Assembly (NCBI RefSeq): GCF_014192745.1
Contig: NZ_JACHYJ010000001.1
Location: 124,001-188,000, forward strand
Direction of reading: 5' to 3'
Length of the DNA stretch: 64,000 nucleotides
From: Luteimonas sp. RC10
Lineage (GTDB): Bacteria > Pseudomonadota > Gammaproteobacteria > Xanthomonadales > Xanthomonadaceae
In this document: positions 1 through 6,533 of the stretch, piece after piece
How positions within the stretch are numbered: position 1 is the stretch's first letter
Layout: each line of letters begins with the position of its first letter
The notes under the pieces: generated by a model
What the model was told of the DNA's origin: nothing
What the model saw: only the letters and a program-made list of their open reading frames with translations
Database searches by the model: none
Program-made: the position numbers and the translations under genes

Positions 1-429
1 GCGCTGCGTCCTGCGCGGCTCGACGACATCGACGGCATCTTCCACGTCCGCACTTCGGTGCGCGAGAACGCGCTGAGCCTCGACGCGCTCGCGGCTCTGG
101 GCATCACCCCCGCATCGATCGCGCAGATGGTGCAGGACGCGCCCTGCGCCTGGGTCGCATGCGACGGGCCGACGGTCGTGGGCTTTTCGATGGTCGACCT
201 GGACGAAGGTGCGCTGTTCGCCGCGTTCGTGCTGCCGTCGCATGAGGGCCGCGGCATCGGCAAGGCGCTCGTGGCGCCGGCCGAGCACGCCTTGTTCGCG
301 CGGCATCCAGTCGCCTGGCTCGAGACTGCCCGCGGCTCGCGCGCCGAGGGCTTCTACCGCCGCCTGGGCTGGGGCCAGGCATCCGACATCGGCGGCGGCG
401 ACATCCGGCTGGAGAAACAGCGTCCCTGA
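1..429 (+). CDS. GNAT-family N-acetyltransferase (5' end outside window)
   Basis: The frame is open from base 1, so the start lies upstream; 142 residues and the stop are visible. The protein has the acetyl-CoA-binding motif A of the GNAT fold, HEGRGIGKAL (R-x-x-G-x-G), then a typical C-terminal EGFYRRLGW segment. An N-terminal part reading LRPARLDDIDGIFHVR matches the first strand and helix of these enzymes. It should transfer an acetyl group from acetyl-CoA to an amine; the substrate cannot be told. It converges on the minus-strand cassette ending at 448, with only 18 bases between the stops and no obvious terminator. A GTG at 58 is in frame but would cut off the first strand of the fold. 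Confidence 0.85.
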   Translation, partial: ALRPARLDDIDGIFHVRTSVRENALSLDALAALGITPASIAQMVQDAPCAWVACDGPTVVGFSMVDLDEGALFAAFVLPSHEGRGIGKALVAPAEHALFARHPVAWLETARGSRAEGFYRRLGWGQASDIGGGDIRLEKQRP

Positions 430-447
430 CGCGCACCGGCAGTGCTG

Positions 448-759
448 TCAGCGCGCCGCCGGCCCGAGCCCACCGGCAACCTTCGCGCGCGCCGCCCTGC
501 GACGCTGCCGGCGCTCGAGCCGCGCCCATTCGAGCAGCAGCAGCGCCATGCCGCCGTTGAGCACCAGCTCGCCGGGCCAGATCGCCGCGTAGCCATGCCC
601 GGTCGCCATCGCCGCGACCAGGCCGACGACATCGACGATGGCGCCGGCCGCGACCAACGTGCCGCACAGCTTGATGCCCCGGGGCTGCCCGGTGGCAGTC
701 ATCATCCACAGCGCGGCGACGATCAGCAGTGTGGTGACGATGAGGTAGGCGATGTTCAT
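448..759 (-). CDS. Small holin-like membrane protein (last gene of the cassette)
   Basis: 103 residues, from an ATG that overlaps the stop of the preceding gene (ATGA, 756-759), which suggests translational coupling. About three hydrophobic stretches are visible: residues 3-21, 32-53 and 60-78. A short, strongly basic tail follows (LERRQRRRAARAK). Size, two to three membrane helices and a charged C-terminus are what phage holins look like, but I do not recognise a named family. It sits with a second holin-like protein and a GH108 muramidase, so a role in letting the muramidase or a cargo cross the inner membrane is inferred from context. It could also be an unrelated small membrane protein. 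Confidence 0.7.
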   Translation of the reverse strand: MNIAYLIVTTLLIVAALWMMTATGQPRGIKLCGTLVAAGAIVDVVGLVAAMATGHGYAAIWPGELVLNGGMALLLLEWARLERRQRRRAARAKVAGGLGPAAR

Positions 760-1088
760 TGACGGTCCTCCGGGGCCGGGCCAACGAGGCGCGCGACCAG
801 CCGCTCGGCCATCCGATCGCCACGACGCTGCAGCAGCCGTTGCACGATCGCGGTCGCCTGCAGTCCGAAGCAGCCGACCAGGAACGCGATGCCGGCTTGC
901 AGGTGAGCCCCGGCGCCGGCGAAGAAGCGCTCGTTGAGCGCCGGCCCGACGAACACCGCGACCAGTGCGCCGCTGATCGCCCGCACCATCGCCCGGTGCC
1001 GCGACGGCGCATCGTCGAGGACCAGCGGCAACAGCGCGCCGCAGACCCCGGCCAGGACGATCCACAGCTGGATCAGCATGCTGTCCAT
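756..1088 (-). CDS. Holin-like membrane protein
   Basis: 110 residues with three predicted membrane segments: about 5-24, 38-57 and 64-83. The second carries GALVAVFVGPALNERF and the third GIAFLVGCFGLQATAIVQ, followed by a basic and acidic soluble tail. This layout matches small phage-type holins. A GAGG sequence lies shortly before the ATG at 1088. Its stop overlaps the next ATG by four bases. With the following gene it may be a holin pair or holin/antiholin pair for the GH108 enzyme encoded at the head of the same run; that assignment is inference from topology and neighbourhood, not a family match. Confidence 0.7.
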   Translation of the reverse strand: MDSMLIQLWIVLAGVCGALLPLVLDDAPSRHRAMVRAISGALVAVFVGPALNERFFAGAGAHLQAGIAFLVGCFGLQATAIVQRLLQRRGDRMAERLVARLVGPAPEDRQ

Positions 1089-1097
1089 GACCTGTCC

Positions 1098-1766
1098 TCA
1101 CTTCGGCGACAGCACGACATCCGCGCCACGCAAGCCGCGTACCGTGACGTCTCCACGCGGCGCGCTCGGCAGCATGACCGTACGGCCCACCCACCGATCG
1201 CAGCCTCCGCCAGTGGTGCCCGCGGTGAACACGTGCCACTGCTGCTCCGCGTCCACGGCTGCCAGCTCCAATGCAATCCGGCACGGAGTTGCGCCACCTT
1301 GACGCCACTCGCCGGACCGCTCGCCCAGCGCGGCGGCGACCAGACGCAGTTCGACCGTCGTGTTGCCGGGCGCAGACAGCGCCAGCGTGCGCGCCCCGCT
1401 CGCCGTGACCGCATCGCCTGCCGGGCGCAGGGTCAGCGGCGTGAGCGACAGCCCGTCCAGGTGCACATGCCGGCCGTCGATCTGCACTGTCAGCCGGCGC
1501 CCGGACAGGCGGTCGCAGGCCGTGCCGCCATTGACCGACAGACCCGCCGTGTAGCCGACGCCCTCGCGCTTGAGCGGCAGCCGGCACGCCCATGGCGCAC
1601 CGAGGCGCAGCTCGCCGCCGCCCGGCGTCAGTTGCAGGCGCACCGCATGCGGCACCGGACCGTCCCATCCGCTGCCCAGCCACACGTCGGGGTCGGCGGC
1701 CTGGCCGGCGAGCGCCGGCAGCCAGGCGGCGAGCAATACGACGCTTCGAAGGATCCACTTGTCCAT
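1098..1766 (-). CDS. Secreted two-repeat protein of unknown function
   Basis: 222 residues with a signal peptide (MDKWILRSVVLLAAWLPALAG, cleavage near residue 23). The mature part is an internal duplication of about 90-100 residues: each half has a C-R-[LI] motif (residues 61-63 and 162-164) and, 21-25 residues later, a C-D-R-x-x-G-R motif (84-90 and 189-195). The paired cysteines suggest one disulfide per repeat in the periplasm or outside. I do not recognise a family. It sits between the muramidase/DUF2589 genes and the two holin-like genes, so it may act on or protect against the muramidase, or be an exported cargo; both are guesses. Confidence 0.75.
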   Translation of the reverse strand: MDKWILRSVVLLAAWLPALAGQAADPDVWLGSGWDGPVPHAVRLQLTPGGGELRLGAPWACRLPLKREGVGYTAGLSVNGGTACDRLSGRRLTVQIDGRHVHLDGLSLTPLTLRPAGDAVTASGARTLALSAPGNTTVELRLVAAALGERSGEWRQGGATPCRIALELAAVDAEQQWHVFTAGTTGGGCDRWVGRTVMLPSAPRGDVTVRGLRGADVVLSPK

Positions 1767-1806
1767 GTCATGTCCTCTGGTTCGTCGACCGCGCCATTGC
1801 GATCGA

Positions 1807-1971
1807 TCAGCCCCACACGCGCCAGGCCGATGCCGCCGCCGTGGCCAACACCGCCGCTGCCGTCGCCACGACCCAGGCGATGCTTCGCCTGCGCTTCGGG
1901 ATCGGCGGCATCAAACGCGCGATCGCCTCGGCCATCTCCGGCGTCAGTTCGAACTCGACGGTGCGTCTCAT
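1807..1971 (-). CDS. 54-residue membrane-anchored peptide, coupled to the upstream gene
   Basis: A short gene starting at an ATG that overlaps the stop of the upstream gene (ATGA, 1968-1971). The protein begins MRRTVEFELTPEMAEAIARL, a soluble amphipathic part of about 30 residues ending in basic KRRR, then one hydrophobic helix (about residues 31-49, rich in Ala and Val) and a short tail RVWG. Basic residues before the helix favour the N-terminus inside. The coupling, and its place inside a tight one-directional gene run, argue that it is real. It could be a holin accessory or small regulator, but nothing in the sequence fixes this. Confidence 0.6.
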   Translation of the reverse strand: MRRTVEFELTPEMAEAIARLMPPIPKRRRSIAWVVATAAAVLATAAASAWRVWG

Positions 1972-2342
1972 CCCTGCATCCCGGCCGTGGGCAACTGCAC
2001 GTCATCGAAGTACACCCGGATCTGGTCGCAGTCCTCGCCGTGCAGTTCGACCCGCAGCCGATGCACCACGTCCCGCCCGCGCCGGCGCCCAAGCAGCCGC
2101 AATGCGTGCACGCGGCCGTCGGCATCGCGCCGCACGGTGCAGGCGATATGCAGCTCGGCGTGGGCGAGGCGATGCCGCCGCCACGGGCGCAGGCTCTCCA
2201 GTGCGGTGCCGCCGCGTGCGAGCCGTATCAGCGCCTCATGTCGGCAGCGCTGGAAGACCGCCTCCATGCGTGCGTGGCCATCGCGCACGGCGCCCTGGAA
2301 TGCCACGACCAGCATCGCGAACGGATAGCGCTGGGTCGCCAC
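1968..2342 (-). CDS. Conserved-looking hypothetical protein of the muramidase/DUF2589 cassette
   Basis: 124 residues starting at a GTG that directly abuts the stop of the preceding gene. It reads VATQRYPFAMLVVAFQGAVR at the start and ends in a hydrophilic segment with DQIRVYFDDVQLP. It is rich in Arg and His, with alternating hydrophobic residues in the second half that suggest beta strands. There is no signal peptide or membrane helix. I do not recognise the family. Tight packing (adjacent upstream, four-base overlap downstream) ties it to the cassette. The base composition and third-position GC match the neighbouring genes. Confidence 0.65.
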   Translation of the reverse strand: MATQRYPFAMLVVAFQGAVRDGHARMEAVFQRCRHEALIRLARGGTALESLRPWRRHRLAHAELHIACTVRRDADGRVHALRLLGRRRGRDVVHRLRVELHGEDCDQIRVYFDDVQLPTAGMQG

Positions 2343-2603
2343 TCAGGCGCCCTCCATCCAGGCGGGCTTGCGCGGGAAGCCGACGTGGTAGCAGAGCCAT
2401 TGCAGCACCACCTGATGCTCGCCGACCTGGAGAATGGTGAAGCTCTTCTCCAGCCCGACGATGCTGCCGCGCGGCGCGTCGGTCAGGCAGCGGTTGAGCA
2501 GCGCGCGCGCCGCCTCGACTTCCTCGTCGGTACGCATGCGCGTGGGATTGTCGGTCCCCACGACGATGCGCTTGACGAACTTCACATCGCTCAGGTCGAA
2601 CAT
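2343..2603 (-). CDS. Small soluble hypothetical protein of the cassette
   Basis: 86 residues beginning MFDLSDVKFVKRIVVGTDNP, with a later segment GSIVGLEKSFTILQVGEHQV and an aromatic C-terminal part (VLQWLCYHVGF). There is no signal peptide or membrane helix. The ordered, non-repetitive composition and lack of the Arg/Ala-rich bias of shadow frames support a real gene. It lies 108 bases after the larger DUF2589 gene and runs straight into the next gene. Function is unknown; placement suggests it works with the DUF2589 proteins. Confidence 0.75.
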   Translation of the reverse strand: MFDLSDVKFVKRIVVGTDNPTRMRTDEEVEAARALLNRCLTDAPRGSIVGLEKSFTILQVGEHQVVLQWLCYHVGFPRKPAWMEGA

Positions 2604-2711
2604 CGCCTGCTCTCCGTTCGTGTTCGGTTGCCATCAGTGTCGGAAGGCATCGCGCCTTCATGTCGATCGCTGTGAAAGCGCGCCCGCGCACGCGGCGCGG
2701 GCGCGATGCGA

Positions 2712-3341
2712 TCAGGTCACCGGCACCGGCGCGCTGATCTTCCTCGGTGCACAGGCCGTCTGCAGGATGTCGAGCACCCGCGCCAGGCCTTCGGGCATCC
2801 CGTTGTCCTCGGCATGCACGTTGACGTGGTACTTGGCCGAGTTGTCCGACGAGCGGGTGTTCTCCTTGTGCGTGGCGACCGAGCCCTGGATGCGGACCTT
2901 GGCGCTGAAAATCCCCCAGCCGACCTGCATCGTCGCGTCCAGGGTCGCCGAGGCGTCAGAGCTCTCCTTGCTGGAGAACGACGACTTCACCTCCATGTCG
3001 AAGGTGACATCCACGGTGTTGATCGACAGGTTGGGCACCTTGACGATCGCCAGCAACGGCACCTCCAGTTCGACTTCCTCTTCATGGATACCGGGGTTGG
3101 CCGGGTCGATGCTGTCCACCGGCCGCTTGAAGCGGAACGTGGCGGTACGCGTGCCGCCGACACCGGTGGGGTCGTTCGCCGGGTCCGGCGGCGGCAGGAA
3201 ACCGATCACCTTGATGAAGTCCGCAGTGGCCTGCGCGAGCCGGACCTGCGCGTCACAGGCCGCGTTCAGCGGTCCGCCGATGAGGTCGCCCATCGGCAAT
3301 CCCTGGAACTGATCGGAAATGTTGACGAGTTCGTTTGCCAT
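2712..3341 (-). CDS. DUF2589-family protein
   Basis: 209 residues. The N-terminal LPMGDLIGGPLNAACDAQ with ATADFIKVIGF, the central VPLLAIVKVPNLSINTVDVTFDMEV and the C-terminal SAKYHVNVHAEDNGMPEGL are what I recall as hallmarks of the DUF2589 family, whose function I do not know. The middle and C-terminal parts look like a beta sandwich; there is no signal peptide or membrane helix. It is the second of two neighbouring DUF2589-type genes, 21 bases after the shorter one, downstream of the GH108 muramidase. This suggests a cytoplasmic structural protein or a cargo released by the lysis module, which is inference. Confidence 0.85.
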   Translation of the reverse strand: MANELVNISDQFQGLPMGDLIGGPLNAACDAQVRLAQATADFIKVIGFLPPPDPANDPTGVGGTRTATFRFKRPVDSIDPANPGIHEEEVELEVPLLAIVKVPNLSINTVDVTFDMEVKSSFSSKESSDASATLDATMQVGWGIFSAKVRIQGSVATHKENTRSSDNSAKYHVNVHAEDNGMPEGLARVLDILQTACAPRKISAPVPVT

Positions 3342-3362
3342 GTCATTGCTCCTTGAAGTCCG

Positions 3363-3914
3363 CTAGACCGGAAGGTCACCCTCCTCGGGCGGCCAGCTCT
3401 GGCCGACCGTGCGAAAGACGCCCTGGGTCTGCGCGAGATGGTTGATGAGTCTGGCGGCGCCGTCCGTCGGCTCGGAGCCCTCCACGCGCAACACCACGTG
3501 GACGGATCCTTGTCCACCAGCGACCGCCGCGCCGGTGTCGACGTTGATACAGGGCCTGGGCCCGCTGCCGCGGCGCGCCCAGGCGCGCTCGGGTGGATCG
3601 TCGCGGGCAGGTGTCTGTTCCTCGCGTGCGGTCAACCCGCCCAGGTCGGCGTCGAACGTGATCTCCACGTCCTTGATCCGCAGCACGTTGGTGGACACCA
3701 GCGGCAGCAGCGGCGCCCGGTAGAGATCCTCATCGCCGGCTTGCGCGTCGGGGTGCATCGACGGCAGCCGGATCACCACGCTCTTGGGCCGGTTGTCCTC
3801 GTCGAAGAACTCGCCCAGGTGCGCGGTCTGGTGCTGCTCGATCCGGTCCTGCGCCTCGATCACAGCGCCTGCAAGCGCTTCGATCAGGCTGTTGAGCGTT
3901 GTCTGTGTCGTCAT
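3363..3914 (-). CDS. Divergent DUF2589-like protein
   Basis: 183 residues. It keeps the DUF2589 order: an N-terminal helix with LIEALAGAVIEAQ, a middle stretch APLLPLVSTNVLRIKDVEITF that lines up with the VPLLAIV..NLSINTVDVTF segment of its neighbour, and a C-terminal HVVLRVEGSEPTDGAARL matching KYHVNVHAEDNGMPEGLARV. The linker between is shorter and acidic. It is probably a paralogue produced by duplication, with which the larger protein could form a hetero-oligomer. It lies 36 bases downstream of the muramidase gene in the same direction. Confidence 0.75.
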   Translation of the reverse strand: MTTQTTLNSLIEALAGAVIEAQDRIEQHQTAHLGEFFDEDNRPKSVVIRLPSMHPDAQAGDEDLYRAPLLPLVSTNVLRIKDVEITFDADLGGLTAREEQTPARDDPPERAWARRGSGPRPCINVDTGAAVAGGQGSVHVVLRVEGSEPTDGAARLINHLAQTQGVFRTVGQSWPPEEGDLPV

Positions 3915-3950
3915 GATGGGCGTCCTCGCCGGCAGGCGCCGGGTGTGCGT

Positions 3951-4499
3951 TCAACCGGCCGTCGGATCGGCGGGAAAGGCCTCGACCCGCGCCAGCCAGC
4001 CGCGCAGGAAGCGCTGCAGCGATGGCCGTCGCGCGACCAGCGTGCGGTAGTAATCGATGCGCCCTTTTCGATAGGCGAGGTACACGGCGACCGGGTCGGC
4101 CGCCTGGAGCGCGGCGAACGTGCCTGGGCCGAACGCCCCGTCCACCTGCAGCCGCGGCTGCGCCCCCAGCTCGTTGAGCACGCGCTGCAGCAGCTTGATG
4201 GCGTTGGCGCCGGCGTTGACGTGGAAGTCGAACATGATTTCAGCCAACGGCTGCAGTGCGATCGCATCGCCATGCAGCGGGTCCCAGTACAGCCGGCGAT
4301 ACAGCACGGCGGCTTGCGCATCGGTCAGCGCGCGCAGGGACTCCAGGCTGGGGGCCACGCCGAGCAGGGCCTGTGCATGCCGACGAAAGGTCGCGAACGT
4401 GATGCCTTTGTTGGTCGCGCCCCCCGGGTCGGCTGGATCGTTGACGTAGCCGCCCTCGAAGCGCAGCAAATGGGGGAAGAATCGTTGAAAGTCGGCCAT
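3951..4499 (-). CDS. GH108-type N-acetylmuramidase with C-terminal peptidoglycan-binding domain
   Basis: 182 residues. The N-terminus has the GH108 signature EGGYVNDPADPGGATNKGIT (about residues 15-34) with the catalytic Glu in EGGY. The C-terminal half has the peptidoglycan-binding-3 pattern, LLQRVLNELGAQ then VDGAFGPGTFAAL. These enzymes cut the glycan strands of murein and are used as phage endolysins and as secretion aids. There is no signal peptide, so it would need a holin or other route to reach the wall; two holin-like proteins are encoded in the same run. The ATG at 4499 has GAGG six bases upstream. It is the first gene of the cassette, with 382 bases of non-coding DNA before it. Confidence 0.92.
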   Translation of the reverse strand: MADFQRFFPHLLRFEGGYVNDPADPGGATNKGITFATFRRHAQALLGVAPSLESLRALTDAQAAVLYRRLYWDPLHGDAIALQPLAEIMFDFHVNAGANAIKLLQRVLNELGAQPRLQVDGAFGPGTFAALQAADPVAVYLAYRKGRIDYYRTLVARRPSLQRFLRGWLARVEAFPADPTAG

Positions 4500-4881
4500 G
4501 ACATCCTCGTTTCGCGGCGCGCTGTGCGGTGGATGCAGCCTCACCGACGCCGCGCCCGGGCCCCATCGGCAGGATGCCGAGACCGCAATGCACGAATGCC
4601 GACCTTGCACGGCTCGCGCGCGCAGGCGTGCGGCGGTCGCGCCGATGACATCGGAGCTGGCGCCGCCAAGGATCGGCATCGCACCGATGGCGAGCCCTGT
4701 CCCCGGCGACAACAGTGCCGTGGACGCGCCGTTGCGCGCGACCGGAGCCGCGCCCCGCATGTCGATACGCCGTCTGCCGTTGCCCTGCCCGACAGCGCGC
4801 ACGCGCGCGTGCGCGCCGACCGCCGCCGGTCGGGCGAGGGCGCGTTCCTGCGCGTCGGGTATGCGCGCAACGGGCATGCCG
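4500..4881. other. Gene-free stretch upstream of the muramidase cassette
   Basis: 382 bases between the NarL-type regulator (ends 4882) and the muramidase start. I find no convincing gene; the open frames here are Arg/Ala-rich shadows. It should hold the promoter and leader of the nine-gene cassette. Its most striking content is the palindrome listed at 4795-4816. No clear sigma-70 boxes are visible in this GC-rich DNA. Confidence 0.5.
4795..4816. repeat. 22-bp perfect palindrome of alternating purines and pyrimidines
   Basis: Left arm GCGCGCACGCG (4795-4805) and right arm CGCGTGCGCGC (4806-4816) are exact reverse complements with no spacer, and the whole sequence alternates purine and pyrimidine. 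Such DNA can form a cruciform or Z-DNA, or can be a dimeric regulator site. It lies about 300 bases upstream of the muramidase start and 66 bases past the end of the regulator gene. Confidence 0.7.
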
Positions 4882-5556
4882 TCAGCCGGCGCCGTGCGCA
4901 CCATCGGCGCCCGCCTCCTCCAGGCGGCTGATCCCTTCGCGCAGCGCATATCGGGTCAGGCCGGCGATGCCCGCAACGCCGAGCTTGGCGAACACGTGCT
5001 CACGATGGGTCGCCACCGTCTTCTCGCTGATGTGCAGCCGCGCGGCAATCTGCCGCGTCGACCAGCCTTCGGCGTAAAGCTGGGTGATCTCGCGCTCGCG
5101 GCCAGTCAGCGGCGATGGGCCCAACGCCGCGTCGCGGTTGCGGTAGGCATCGATGAACACCGCTTCCAGTCCCGGGCTGAGCACCATGCGGCCACCTGCC
5201 ACACCACGCAGCGCGGCAAGCAGGACCTCGACCGGATCGCGCTTGAGCACATAGCCGCGCGCGCCTGCATCGAAGGCCTCCTTGACCGCGCTGTGGCTGC
5301 CGGCATGCGCCAGGCACAGCACGCGCGCCTCGGGCGTCCTCGCCAGCAGGCGGCGGGTCGCCTCGATGCCGTTCATGCCCGACATCGCGGGTTCGACCAC
5401 CGCGATGTCGAAGGCCAGGCGCCGTGCGAGTCGCAGCATCTCCAGGCCGTCGCCGGCCACCCCTGCGATCTCGAGCTGTGGATCGCCGGCAAGCAATGCA
5501 CGCACGCCATCGCGCACCAGCGTCTGGCCGTCAGCCAGCAGAATGCGCAGCGTCAT
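4882..5556 (-). CDS. NarL/FixJ-type response regulator with a degenerate receiver
   Basis: 224 residues: receiver domain (about 1-118) and LuxR-type helix-turn-helix (about 145-210; PLTGREREITQLYAEG, then ISEKTVATHREHVFAKLGV). The receiver is atypical: the acidic pair is reduced to A8-D9, the phospho-acceptor Asp is a Glu (E55 in VVEPAMSGMNG), and the conserved Thr/Ser is Ala (A83), while Lys105 is kept. It is therefore unlikely to be phosphorylated and may act constitutively or through another signal. The ATG at 5556 is chosen because GGAGGT lies five bases upstream; an in-frame ATG at 5589 lacks this. No sensor kinase is nearby. It faces away from the winged-helix gene at 5864 and points to the muramidase cassette. 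Confidence 0.88.
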   Translation of the reverse strand: MTLRILLADGQTLVRDGVRALLAGDPQLEIAGVAGDGLEMLRLARRLAFDIAVVEPAMSGMNGIEATRRLLARTPEARVLCLAHAGSHSAVKEAFDAGARGYVLKRDPVEVLLAALRGVAGGRMVLSPGLEAVFIDAYRNRDAALGPSPLTGREREITQLYAEGWSTRQIAARLHISEKTVATHREHVFAKLGVAGIAGLTRYALREGISRLEEAGADGAHGAG

Positions 5557-5863
5557 CGCGCACCTCCGCACATTCCCACGTCCGCGCACAACGCCTCGCG
5601 CCGTTGCGCAGTCGTCTCGTTCCCATGCCGTCGCCGGATCATCGCTCCCTCCCTAGCGTCGATGACGCGGCGATTGCCGCCTCCGGACCGAGCATCGCCA
5701 GCGCGCCGACCCAAGTCCTTCCGGAAAGCTTCCGGGCGGGCCACGCGCCACGGCATCCACCGATGCGCGACCCGCGCCGATCACAGGCGCGCGCGTTCCA
5801 ACACGGACACGGACACGGACACGCGAAGACACCGGCATCTGCGCCGGCGCCACAGGAGGGCGA
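5557..5863. other. Divergent regulatory region between the two regulators
   Basis: 307 bases separating the divergent starts of the NarL-type regulator and the winged-helix gene. I see no gene. The only clear structure is the hexamer repeat at 5801-5823, close to the winged-helix start. Shine-Dalgarno sequences are strong on both sides (GGAGGT for the left gene, AGGAGGG for the right one). Confidence 0.5.
5801..5823 (+). repeat. Tandem hexamer repeat (ACACGG) of about 3.8 units
   Basis: Three full ACACGG units followed by ACACG, ending 40 bases before the ATG of the winged-helix gene. Short tandem repeats in a promoter or leader can change copy number by slippage and alter promoter spacing. 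It is the only simple-sequence repeat of this kind that I noticed in the window. Confidence 0.8.
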
Positions 5864-6424
5864 ATGGCGAGCAAGATCCCGGGGGGCTCGGGCCGATTCC
5901 GGATAGGCGACTGGATCGTCGTTCCCGCAGAGGGCCGCCTGCTGCGCGCAGGCCATCGCCGTCGCCTGGAACCCAGGACCATGACCTTGCTGTGCGCGCT
6001 GGCCGCGAGCAATGGCGCCGTCCGCAGCGCCGATGCCCTGCTCGATGCCTGCTGGCCCGGACAGGACCTGGGTGACAACGCAGTGCACAAGCACGTGGCG
6101 TTGCTGCGCGCCGCGCTGGGCGATAGCGCCCAGGCCCCGCGCTACATCGACACGCTGCACCGGCGCGGCTACCGGCTGCTGGTCCCGGTGGCGCCGGTCA
6201 TCGCACACGGCGGGGTTGCCAGTGCAGAGGCCGATGCCGCCGCGCTGGTGGCGGGCGCCTGCGCGCTGGACGATGTCCTGGATCCTGCACCGCGAATGCG
6301 CGATGCCGGTGTCGACGCCCTGGTGCTCGCACGCCTGGCCCGCGACAACCGCCGCTTGCGCACGCTGTGCGCGGCCTTGCTGCGGCGGTGTCGGGGAGCC
6401 GAGCACGGGCCGCCGGTCGGCTGA
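5864..6424 (+). CDS. OmpR/CadC-type winged-helix DNA-binding protein without receiver or membrane anchor
   Basis: 186 residues. Residues 11-108 form a trans_reg_C winged helix: FRIGDWIVVPAEGRLLR, then the recognition-helix region DNAVHKHVALLRAALGD, then the wing YIDTLHRRGYRLLVP. The remaining 75 residues are Ala/Arg-rich and have no membrane helix, unlike CadC/ToxR proteins, and there is no receiver. A strong AGGAGGG precedes the ATG. It is transcribed away from the NarL-type regulator and the muramidase cassette. CadC-like regulators are known to control holin/muramidase release cassettes (type 10 secretion) in enterobacteria, which makes it a candidate controller here; that link is inference. 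Confidence 0.85.
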   Translation: MASKIPGGSGRFRIGDWIVVPAEGRLLRAGHRRRLEPRTMTLLCALAASNGAVRSADALLDACWPGQDLGDNAVHKHVALLRAALGDSAQAPRYIDTLHRRGYRLLVPVAPVIAHGGVASAEADAAALVAGACALDDVLDPAPRMRDAGVDALVLARLARDNRRLRTLCAALLRRCRGAEHGPPVG

Positions 6425-6533
6425 GTCGTCACAACGCGGTGATCGAGCCGCGAGCCATCGGTTCCCGCATGGGCGGTCGCGCGCCTGGAACCGCGCGCAG
6501 CGCCGGCCTGCGCGGGTGGTGACGAGCGCGTGC

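Noticed and set aside
448..1758. A 436-residue minus-strand open frame covering the two holin-like genes and the secreted protein
   Set aside because: Its upstream part is a shadow of the secreted two-repeat gene and of the first holin-like gene in other frames; only the last 103 codons, from the coupled ATG at 759, look like a protein.
759..2675. 638-residue plus-strand open frame opposite the cassette
   Set aside because: Gln/Arg/His-rich antisense shadow typical of high-GC DNA; the minus-strand genes have signals, overlaps and family matches.
448..4499. Prophage remnant
   Set aside because: A muramidase and holin-like proteins alone are present; no integrase, attachment repeats, capsid, tail or terminase genes are visible, although the left side beyond the window cannot be seen.
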